NCBI GenBank assembly: GCA_900542375.1
Contig: UQNI01000068.1
Coordinates: 1-8,020, forward strand
Direction: 5' to 3'
Length of the DNA: 8,020 bases
Source of the DNA: an uncultured Oscillospiraceae bacterium
Lineage (GTDB): Bacteria; Bacillota; Clostridia; Oscillospirales; Acutalibacteraceae
Position 1 is the first letter of the stretch. Each line of letters begins with the position of its first letter. The notes under the pieces were generated by a model. The model saw nothing but the letters and a program-made list of their open reading frames with translations. It made no database searches and had not been told where the DNA came from. This document shows, piece by piece, positions 1-5,399 of the stretch. Made by a program: the position numbers and the translations under genes.

Positions 1-1026
1 GATCCGCTTGAGGTTATCGATAAATATGGTGCGGATGCACTTCGTCTGACTCTGATGACAGGAAATGCACCTGGAAATGATATGAGATTCTACTGGGAGA
101 GAGTAGAAGCAAGCCGTAACTTTGCAAATAAAATTTGGAACGCGGCTCGCTTTATCCTGATGAATTTGGAAGGCCATGAAATTAAAAATGAACTTCCAAA
201 TGAGCTAACAACAGAGGATAAATGGATTATCAGTTCGTTTAACCGTGTGGCAAAAGAGATTACAGAAAATCTGGAAAAATTTGAATTGGGTATTGCCGCA
301 CAGAAAATTTATGATTTTCTGTGGGATGTATTCTGTGACTGGTATATTGAAATTGCAAAAATCAGAATGAATTCCGATGATGCACAAACAGCACAAAATG
401 CCCGTGAAGTATTGGTTTGGGTTATGACCGGTACATTAAAGTTACTGCATCCGTTTATGCCGTTTATTACAGAAGAAATTTGGCAAACACTGCCCCATGA
501 AGGAGATGCACTGATTGTAGCACAGTGGCCTGAATATTGTCAGGAACATGATTTCCCGGAAGCAGAGCTGGAAATGCAGCGCATTATGGATGTAATTCGT
601 GGTGTTAGAAACCGCAGAGCAGAAATGAATGTGCCGCCATCCAGAAAAACAAACCTATACATTGCAACTGCAGAGCCAAACACATTTGAAAACGGAATTG
701 CCATTTTAAATAAACTGGCTTATGCAACACAAATTACCATTGGACAAGCGTTTGACATTGAGGGTGCAGTTACTATTGTTACCAACGATGCAAAAGTGTA
801 TATTCCTATGGACGAATTGGTAGATAAAAAAGCAGAATTGGCTCGTTTGAATAAAGAGCTTGAAACTGCAAAGAAACAATTCGCTCAAGTAAACGGCAAG
901 TTAAACAACCAAGGCTTTTTATCCAAAGCACCTGCACAGGTGGTGGAAGGTGTAAAAAAAGACTTTGATACCTTAACCGAACGGATACAACTGATTGAGT
1001 CCAGTATTTCAGCATTACAATCATAA
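1..1026 (+). CDS. valS: Valyl-tRNA synthetase, C-terminal part (5' end outside the window)
   Basis: Class I aminoacyl-tRNA synthetase that charges tRNA-Val in the cytoplasm. The reading frame is open from base 1 to the TAA at 1024-1026 and gives the last 341 residues. It opens with DPLEVIDKYGADALRL, the stretch that follows the KMSKS loop in ValS, so the catalytic Rossmann fold lies just upstream of the window. Next comes the helical anticodon-binding domain, roughly residues 35-200, with FMPFITEEIWQTLP as a recognisable family segment. The last ~65 residues, starting near DELVDKKAELARLNKEL, form the Lys/Glu-rich coiled-coil arm typical of ValS (tRNA-binding arm) and not of IleS or LeuS. The stop is followed seven bases later by a hairpin terminator, and folC lies 75 bases downstream. 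I see no frameshift or missing segment in the visible part. Identification is secure; only the start is missing. Confidence 0.97.
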   Translation, partial: DPLEVIDKYGADALRLTLMTGNAPGNDMRFYWERVEASRNFANKIWNAARFILMNLEGHEIKNELPNELTTEDKWIISSFNRVAKEITENLEKFELGIAAQKIYDFLWDVFCDWYIEIAKIRMNSDDAQTAQNAREVLVWVMTGTLKLLHPFMPFITEEIWQTLPHEGDALIVAQWPEYCQEHDFPEAELEMQRIMDVIRGVRNRRAEMNVPPSRKTNLYIATAEPNTFENGIAILNKLAYATQITIGQAFDIEGAVTIVTNDAKVYIPMDELVDKKAELARLNKELETAKKQFAQVNGKLNNQGFLSKAPAQVVEGVKKDFDTLTERIQLIESSISALQS

Positions 1027-1032
1027 GGATAG

Positions 1033-1083
1033 AAAGAAGGTTTGGTTATCGTTTTGGCGATGAAAAACCTTCTTTTGTTTTTT
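1033..1083 (+). terminator. Hairpin terminator after valS
   Basis: An 11-bp stem is formed by AAAGAAGGTTT (1033-1043) and AAACCTTCTTT (1065-1075). A small inner stem, ATCG/CGAT (1048-1051 with 1058-1061), caps it, and a T-rich run follows to 1083. It lies between valS and folC, and I see no separate promoter before folC in the remaining 18 bases. Partial read-through from valS may therefore supply folC mRNA. The structure is seen directly; efficiency is inferred. Confidence 0.8.
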
Positions 1084-1101
1084 AGAACAGAGAGGTAAAC
1101 C

Positions 1102-2391
1102 ATGACTTTTGAAACAGCAATGGAGAAGCTTGGTACGCTCCAACGCTTTGGCTCTCCCGGCGCAGTGGAACGTGTCGCTTGGATTTTAGAACAATTCGGG
1201 AATCCGCAACATCAATTGCAATTTATACATGTGGCAGGTACAAACGGAAAAGGTTCCACCTGCGCTATGTTATCTTCTATTTTGCGGGAAGCGGGCTATC
1301 AAACAGGTTTATTTGTGTCACCTTATATTATAGAATTCCGGGAACGTATCCAGGTTAATGGAGAGATGATTCCCAAAGAAGCATTCGCAGCTCTTATGGA
1401 GCAGGTGTTTCCATATGTAGAGCAATTGCAGTCATCGGGAGAGCGCATGTCGGAATTTGAATTGGTCACAGTGTTGGCAATTCTTTGGTTTTCCAAACAA
1501 AAATGTGATATTGTTGTATTTGAAGTCGGTGTTGGCGGCAAGAGAGATTCCACCAATGTGATTACCAATGTATTGGTATCTGTATTAACCTCTGTCTCTA
1601 TGGACCATACAGAGGTATTGGGAGATACCCTAGAGAAAATCACCACAGATAAATGTGGAATTATGAAGCCAAACGGAACCTTTGTGGTAGCTCCATGTCA
1701 GAAAGCTGAAGTTATGCCAATTGTGAAAGAGGAAGCGGAAAAGAAGGACAATTGTGTCATAGAGGCTTTTATGAATGATATCCAATTGCTCCATACAGAT
1801 TTAAACGGAACAGATTTTTTGTATCATGGCAGTACATTACACTTGCCGTTGATTGGCGTACATCAGTCTTTGAATGTTTGTACGGTATTGGCTGTAACAG
1901 AACAATTAAAGCAAAAAGGATTTTCAATTGAAATCAATCATATCAAAGCAGGTTTAGAGAAGGTACAATTTCCGGCCAGATGGGAGATTGTACGAAAACA
2001 TCCTCTGATTATCATTGACGGTGCCCACAATCAGGATGGAATTGATATGCTAAAAGCATCTGTAAAACAATATCTTCCCAATCGAACAATCGTTGCCGTG
2101 ATAGGCGCCTTACGGGACAAAGACACAGATTATATGGTTCATGCGCTTGCAGATGTATTTCATCACGTTATTACCATTACACCGAATAATCCAAGAGCTT
2201 TGGATGCAAAAACATTTGCATTGCGTTGGATTGCCTGTGGACAGCAAACGACTGCTGCGGATGATATAGATGACGCTATCAGTCGTGCAGAACAATTGAT
2301 AGGAGAAAATGGTGTAATTTTGGTGTGTGGGTCGCTTTTTGTAGCGGCAGAAGCAAGAGAAAAAATAAAATACCATTTTATGGAAAAATAG
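1102..2391 (+). CDS. folC: Bifunctional folylpolyglutamate synthase / dihydrofolate synthase
   Basis: ATP-dependent ligase of the Mur-ligase superfamily. It adds glutamate to dihydropteroate and/or to folates in the cytoplasm, making and retaining cellular folate. The product is 429 residues, the usual FolC length. The P-loop HVAGTNGKGST is at residues 43-53. A folate-loop segment, SPYIIEFRERI, starts at 73. MDHTEVLG begins at 167, with Lys184 at the position of the carbamylated Lys of the family. The C-terminal ligase domain holds the conserved DGAHN at 306-310. The ATG at 1102 has GAGG (1092-1095) six bases upstream, which supports this start. The gene follows valS, a frequent valS-folC neighbourhood in Firmicutes, and ends with its own strong terminator. 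Whether it has both activities or only the polyglutamylation step cannot be decided from sequence alone; the bifunctional name is the family default. Confidence 0.96.
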   Translation: MTFETAMEKLGTLQRFGSPGAVERVAWILEQFGNPQHQLQFIHVAGTNGKGSTCAMLSSILREAGYQTGLFVSPYIIEFRERIQVNGEMIPKEAFAALMEQVFPYVEQLQSSGERMSEFELVTVLAILWFSKQKCDIVVFEVGVGGKRDSTNVITNVLVSVLTSVSMDHTEVLGDTLEKITTDKCGIMKPNGTFVVAPCQKAEVMPIVKEEAEKKDNCVIEAFMNDIQLLHTDLNGTDFLYHGSTLHLPLIGVHQSLNVCTVLAVTEQLKQKGFSIEINHIKAGLEKVQFPARWEIVRKHPLIIIDGAHNQDGIDMLKASVKQYLPNRTIVAVIGALRDKDTDYMVHALADVFHHVITITPNNPRALDAKTFALRWIACGQQTTAADDIDDAISRAEQLIGENGVILVCGSLFVAAEAREKIKYHFMEK

Positions 2392-2429
2392 TGATAAGAT
2401 TCGCACATTTCGAGTCTTTTCTCATGTTT

Positions 2430-2470
2430 GACCCTTTATCGTTATACATAGCGATAAAGGGTCTTTTTTT
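2430..2470 (+). terminator. Intrinsic terminator after folC
   Basis: A perfect 12-bp stem, GACCCTTTATCG (2430-2441) with CGATAAAGGGTC (2452-2463), encloses a 10-base loop and is followed directly by seven T residues (2464-2470). It insulates the spoIIA operon from folC transcription. Confidence 0.93.
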
Positions 2471-2524
2471 ATACAAATATAGATCCTGCAGAAGAGAAAA
2501 AGGACAAGCCATCAAATATAAAAA

Positions 2525-2552
2525 GGAGGAATTATTACACTCTTTGTAAAAC
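2525..2552 (+). promoter_or_regulatory. Possible sigma-H-type promoter for the spoIIA operon (tentative)
   Basis: In Bacillus subtilis spoIIA is transcribed by sigma-H RNA polymerase with Spo0A~P. GGAGGAATT at 2525-2533 fits my recollection of the sigma-H -35 pattern (RNAGGAWWW). About 12 bases later GTAAAAC (2546-2552) is only a poor match to the -10 (RNNGAAT). No clear Spo0A box (TGTCGAA) is visible between 2471 and 2627. The -35 match could equally be a ribosome-binding-like sequence, because the same 13 bases recur just before spoIIAA. This is a weak call based on position and one half-site. Confidence 0.25.
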
Positions 2553-2627
2553 AAAACATTCATGTATCAAAATAAAGCGGCGTTTTGTTGTACGAACAAC
2601 CGTTTTGCAATAAAAAGGAGGATATGC

Positions 2628-2972
2628 ATGGATAACGGAACAGTAAGGCTGATTTTACAAGATGATGTATTAACTGCGGTATTAAGCGGAGAGATAGATC
2701 ATCATACAGCCCAAGGAATGCGGGAGGAAATTGATTTTACTGTCAATCAATCAAAACCGAAAAAGTTAATTTTAAGTTTTGAACATGTCGGATTTATGGA
2801 CAGCGCCGGCATCGGTCTTATCATAGGCAGATATAAATTGATGGAAAGTTTGGGAGGAGAACTGGTGGTTTCACACTTGTCTCCCAAAATGGAACAAATT
2901 GTATCTCTGTCGGGTGTAGGAAAATTGGCGAAAATAGAAAAGGGGGAAACAAATGATGAAGCCAATGAATGA
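2628..2972 (+). CDS. spoIIAA: Anti-sigma-F factor antagonist SpoIIAA (STAS domain)
   Basis: Anti-anti-sigma factor of early sporulation. Unphosphorylated SpoIIAA binds SpoIIAB and frees sigma-F in the forespore; SpoIIAB inactivates it by phosphorylation, and SpoIIE reverses that. The 114-residue product is a single STAS domain of normal size. The phospho-site motif is clear: FMDSAGIGLIIGRYK, with Ser59 matching Ser58 of B. subtilis SpoIIAA. I chose the ATG at 2628 because AAGGAGG (2615-2621) lies six bases upstream. A longer reading from 2562 would add 22 residues with no family similarity and no ribosome site. The gene overlaps spoIIAB by 20 bases, which suggests translational coupling and fixed stoichiometry. 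There is no dacF or other gene between the folC terminator and this start. Confidence 0.97.
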   Translation: MDNGTVRLILQDDVLTAVLSGEIDHHTAQGMREEIDFTVNQSKPKKLILSFEHVGFMDSAGIGLIIGRYKLMESLGGELVVSHLSPKMEQIVSLSGVGKLAKIEKGETNDEANE

Positions 2973-3405
2973 AATGAGTTTATCTTTTTTAAGTTACTCT
3001 GCAAATGAAGGATTTGCCCGCGCAACGGTAGCCGCCTTTGTAGCGCAGATGGACCCAACCGTGGGAGAAATATCAGATATTAAAACAGCAGTTTCGGAAG
3101 CGGTTACCAACTGTATCATTCACGCGTACCGTGATGTCATTGGTATGATATACATAAGTGTAAAAATTTTTGAAAACGGAAAAGTAGTAATACGCATTCG
3201 TGATAAAGGATGTGGTATAGAAGATGTTGAGAAAGCAAAAGAACCGCTTTACTCAACAGGAGGAGAAGAGCGTGCCGGTCTTGGCTTTATGGTAATGGAA
3301 AGCTTCATGGATCAAATGAAAGTGACTTCCAAAGTGGGCAAAGGAACCGTTGTAGTATTACAAAAAGAGATTGAACGCAAACAGGCAAAGGGTGCCAATG
3401 GATAA
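2953..3405 (+). CDS. spoIIAB: Anti-sigma-F factor / serine kinase SpoIIAB
   Basis: GHKL-type protein kinase that holds sigma-F inactive and phosphorylates SpoIIAA. The 150-residue product aligns along its whole length with B. subtilis SpoIIAB. The N-box is EAVTNCIIHAY (Glu49, Asn53), the G1 box IRDKGCGI (Asp84) and the G2 box GLGFMVME (109-116). Arg23 in FARATVAAF corresponds to B. subtilis Arg20, a residue used to contact both sigma-F and SpoIIAA. Two ATGs in tandem (2953 and 2956) could serve as start. AGGGGG (2941-2946) lies 6 and 9 bases upstream of them respectively, and the choice changes the protein by one residue. The gene starts inside spoIIAA and ends eight bases into sigF, so the three genes are tightly coupled. 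Confidence 0.97.
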   Translation: MMKPMNEMSLSFLSYSANEGFARATVAAFVAQMDPTVGEISDIKTAVSEAVTNCIIHAYRDVIGMIYISVKIFENGKVVIRIRDKGCGIEDVEKAKEPLYSTGGEERAGLGFMVMESFMDQMKVTSKVGKGTVVVLQKEIERKQAKGANG

Positions 3406-4057
3406 TCGCGAACAAAAAATCAGCGATAATATTGGTTTGGTCCATGCCTGCGCCAAACGATTTAAGTCGCGTGGAATTGAGTATGATGACCTGTTCCAGG
3501 CGGGATGTCTGGGTTTGGTAAAAGCGGTTGACGGATTTGATGATGATAGGGGAGTAAAATTTTCTACGTATGCGGTTCCCGTCATATTGGGAGAAATGAA
3601 ACGTTTATTTAGAGACGGCGGTGCAGTAAAAGTAGGACGTGCTTTAAAGGAATTGTCTTTAAAAGCGACAAAAGCTACGGCAGATTTTACTGCAAAAGAA
3701 GGTAGAGTTCCCACCGTACAAGAATTGGCAGAAATATTGGAGGTGGAACCTGCCGCTGCCGCACAAGCAGTAGGTGCTGCTCAGCGTCCCATTTCTCTTA
3801 CAGGTGATGATGAGGAAGGTGGGGGACAGATTGATGTTGCTGTGGAAGCGGAGGATGAAAAAATTGCAGAGTTGCTGTCACTTCAACAAGTAGTTGGAAC
3901 ATTGGAACCGAGAGACAAAAAAATTATTTTATTCCGCTATTTTAAAAATCAAACGCAAACACAAACTGCTCAGTTTCTGGGAATGACTCAAGTACAAGTA
4001 TCAAGACGAGAAAAAGTAATTTTGAATAAGTTGCGTACCAAGTTGAGCGATACATAG
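3398..4057 (+). CDS. sigF: RNA polymerase sporulation sigma factor sigma-F, with a short N-terminus
   Basis: Forespore-specific sigma factor of the sigma-70 family (SpoIIAC), held by SpoIIAB until septation. The product is 219 residues against about 255 in B. subtilis. Region 2 runs from about 11 to 86 and includes DDLFQAGCLGLVKAVDGFD, then RGVKFSTYAVPVILGEMKR. Region 3 holds GRVPTVQELAEIL. Region 4 ends with the helix-turn-helix QTQTQTAQFLGMTQVQVSRRE (about 185-205). About 30 residues present before region 2.1 in the Bacillus protein (region 1.2) are absent. They cannot be recovered upstream, because an in-frame TAG lies at 3353-3355. I chose the ATG at 3398, with AAAGGG (3387-3392) five bases upstream and an 8-base overlap with spoIIAB; a TTG at 3371 would add only nine residues. 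sigF is the last gene before a terminator. Confidence 0.96.
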   Translation: MDNREQKISDNIGLVHACAKRFKSRGIEYDDLFQAGCLGLVKAVDGFDDDRGVKFSTYAVPVILGEMKRLFRDGGAVKVGRALKELSLKATKATADFTAKEGRVPTVQELAEILEVEPAAAAQAVGAAQRPISLTGDDEEGGGQIDVAVEAEDEKIAELLSLQQVVGTLEPRDKKIILFRYFKNQTQTQTAQFLGMTQVQVSRREKVILNKLRTKLSDT

Positions 4058-4061
4058 CAAC

Positions 4062-4091
4062 AAAAATCTCTGCATACAGCAGAGATTTTTT
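4062..4091 (+). terminator. Intrinsic terminator of the spoIIA operon
   Basis: A perfect 12-bp stem, AAAAATCTCTGC (4062-4073) with GCAGAGATTTTT (4079-4090), encloses a 5-base loop. It starts four bases after the sigF stop. The T run is partly within the stem. The A-run on the left also makes it usable on the opposite strand. Confidence 0.93.
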
Positions 4092-4281
4092 CTTTGATAA
4101 ACAATTGTATTTTATGGAAAAGATGCCTAAAATTTCGTTATCAACGCTGAAAGCTATGTATTCTGTTTCATTATTGTGCAATGCGCAAAATTGTTTGTTG
4201 TTTATGATGGCAAAACATTTGGCAGCAAGGTAGATGTTTCTATGAAGAGGATACTGCCCTGTTTTATGATTTTGTTATAGG

Positions 4282-4303
4282 ATAAAACTATGACTAGTTA
4301 TAT
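4282..4303. repeat. Operator-like imperfect palindrome upstream of the metQ promoter
   Basis: The two nine-base arms ATAAAACTA (4282-4290) and TAGTTATAT (4295-4303) are separated by TGAC and pair at eight of nine positions. The core AACTA/TAGTT is perfect. The dyad ends 10 bases before the -35 hexamer, a usual place for an activator or repressor site. No regulator is identified in the window. Confidence 0.45.
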
Positions 4304-4313
4304 TAATCAAGTA

Positions 4314-4343
4314 TTGGACAATCTATTATTTTTAGTATATAAT
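4314..4343 (+). promoter_or_regulatory. Sigma-A promoter for the metQNI operon
   Basis: The -35 is TTGGAC (4314-4319) and the -10 is a perfect TATAAT (4338-4343), with an 18-base spacer. Transcription would start near 4350 and leave a leader of about 125 bases before metQ. A perfect 8-base palindrome, CACATGTG (4347-4354), sits on the predicted start site. Confidence 0.75.
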
Positions 4344-4403
4344 AGGCACATGTGAAACGGAAAAATGACTAATTACGGCAAATAAAGCGGAAATGTTCAC
4401 ATA

Positions 4404-4412
4404 TGATATAAT
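4404..4412 (+). promoter_or_regulatory. Possible second, extended -10 promoter before metQ
   Basis: TGATATAAT (4404-4412) is a perfect TATAAT preceded by TG at the extended -10 position, but there is no good -35 at the expected distance. It would give a leader of about 55 bases. It could instead be AT-rich chance sequence. Confidence 0.35.
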
Positions 4413-4474
4413 ACTTTATCACTCAAATATGTTTTTCGCTTTTAAAGATTGTAAAGAGAGAAAGGTTGAAAAAG

Positions 4475-5323
4475 ATGAAAAAAATTTTTGCTATTGTACT
4501 TACTACTATTTTAGCATTGGTAACTTTAGTAGGATGTTCCGGCGGGGGCAATTCTATTACGGTTGCTGTACCAAATGATGCAACGAACGAAGCGCGTGCA
4601 TTATTGCTTCTGCAAGAAAAGGGTTACATTACATTAAAAGAGGGTGCGGGTATTACTGCTACCGTACGTGATATTGCTGAAAATCCGAAGAATATTCAAT
4701 TTAGAGAAGTAGAAGCAGCACAGGTACCAAATGTATTACAGGATGTGGACTACGCTGTTATTAACTCCAATTATGCAATTTCAGCCAAATTAAATCCTGT
4801 ACAAGATTCCTTGGCTATGGAGAATTCCTCTTCATCTTACAGTAACATTCTTGCTGTAAAAGCAGGCAATGAAAATACAGACGCTGTAAAAGCATTAAAA
4901 GCAGCTTTGGAAAGCCAAAAAGTAGCTGATTTTATTACCGAAAAGTATCAAGGTTCTATCATCAGTGTAGTACAGAATCCTGGTAATGGATTTGATGATT
5001 CCGTAAACTATGACGCTCTTGCAGGAACTACCATTTCTGTTGCGGCATCTCCTACACCTCATGCCGAAATTCTGGCAGTAGCCAAAGAGATTTTAGCAGA
5101 GAAAAACATTACTCTAGATATTAAAGAATTTACTGATTATGTGCAGCCAAATAATTTGGTAGAAAGCGGAGAAATCGGCGCAAACTACTTCCAACATCTT
5201 CCTTACCTTGAGGATTTTAATACAGAAAATCATACCAATCTTGTATCCGTGGGCGCAATTCATGTTGAACCAATGGGTCTTTACGGAGGAAAACAAACAT
5301 CTTTGGATGCACTGCAACAATAA
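4475..5323 (+). CDS. metQ: Methionine-binding lipoprotein MetQ (NlpA family), circularly permuted
   Basis: Membrane-anchored substrate-binding protein of the MetQNI methionine importer. Residues 1-20 form a lipoprotein signal peptide with lipobox LVGC (Cys21). The mature part has the two halves of MetQ in reverse order. Residues ~28-166 begin TVAVPNDATNEARALLLLQ and contain ENPKN, EAAQ and AVINSNYA, normally the second half. Residues ~167-184 are a linker. Residues ~185-282 contain SPTPHAEIL, FTDYVQPN, NYFQHLPYL and HVEPMGLY, normally the first half, and end at SLDALQQ, exactly where the canonical protein runs on into the VAVPND segment. Methionine contacts recalled from E. coli MetQ all have counterparts: Tyr222, Phe239, His241, Tyr244, Arg41, Asn99, Asn124. 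The total, 282 residues, is close to normal. I chose the ATG at 4475, with GAAAGG ending at 4465; a TTG at 4466 would add three residues. The frame is intact, and metN and metI follow. Confidence 0.93.
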   Translation: MKKIFAIVLTTILALVTLVGCSGGGNSITVAVPNDATNEARALLLLQEKGYITLKEGAGITATVRDIAENPKNIQFREVEAAQVPNVLQDVDYAVINSNYAISAKLNPVQDSLAMENSSSSYSNILAVKAGNENTDAVKALKAALESQKVADFITEKYQGSIISVVQNPGNGFDDSVNYDALAGTTISVAASPTPHAEILAVAKEILAEKNITLDIKEFTDYVQPNNLVESGEIGANYFQHLPYLEDFNTENHTNLVSVGAIHVEPMGLYGGKQTSLDALQQ

Positions 5324-5341
5324 TTTAAAAATTATCATGTA

Positions 5342-5382
5342 ACAAATAACGCTGTCTGCATTTTGCAGTCGGCATTATTTGT
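5342..5382 (+). promoter_or_regulatory. Intercistronic hairpin between metQ and metN
   Basis: A long stem pairs ACAAATAA (5342-5349) with TTATTTGT (5375-5382), then continues inward through GCTG and CTGCA against TGCAG and CGGC, with two mismatches and a 3-base loop near 5362. No T-run follows outside the stem, so it is not a classic terminator. Such hairpins often protect an upstream binding-protein mRNA or partly attenuate the downstream genes, which would raise MetQ above MetN/MetI. The pairing is seen; the role is inferred. Confidence 0.6.
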
Positions 5383-5399
5383 GTTAGGAGACTCTTTTT

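Larger units (their letters stand above)
4092..4474 (+). other. Gene-free region between sigF and metQ
   Basis: About 380 bases without a convincing gene. It holds a sigma-A promoter (4314-4343), a possible second extended -10 (4404-4412) and several inverted repeats (4261-4288, 4282-4303, 4347-4354, and 4350-4356 with 4396-4402). I looked for the conserved cores of the SAM-I riboswitch (S-box) and the T-box (AGGGTGG...ACC), the usual methionine controls in Clostridia, and saw neither. A 39-codon open frame (4114-4233) has no ribosome site and no recognisable product. No MetQ-like remnant is readable here. Confidence 0.6.

Noticed and set aside
1323..1646. 107-codon open frame antisense to folC
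   Set aside because: It overlaps conserved FolC sequence and has no recognisable domain or ribosome site; a shadow frame.
2325..2549. 74-codon frame across the end of folC and its terminator
   Set aside because: It runs through a strong intrinsic terminator, has no ribosome site, and overlaps folC in another frame.
2562..2627. Longer SpoIIAA starting at 2562
   Set aside because: The extra 22 residues do not resemble SpoIIAA and would run through the AAGGAGG ribosome site that serves the ATG at 2628.
4114..4233. 39-codon ATG frame in the sigF-metQ gap, and an overlapping ~50-codon frame ending near 4280
   Set aside because: Neither has a ribosome site or recognisable similarity, and the second has no good start codon. 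I looked specifically for a MetQ remnant and found none.
4344..4474. SAM riboswitch or T-box in the metQ leader
   Set aside because: No conserved S-box or T-box core sequence and no terminator/antiterminator pair can be read in the ~125-base leader.
4475..5323. MetQ read as two broken gene pieces or a frameshifted pseudogene
   Set aside because: The frame is continuous from signal peptide to stop, all binding residues are kept, and the total length is normal. A permutation explains it better than decay.
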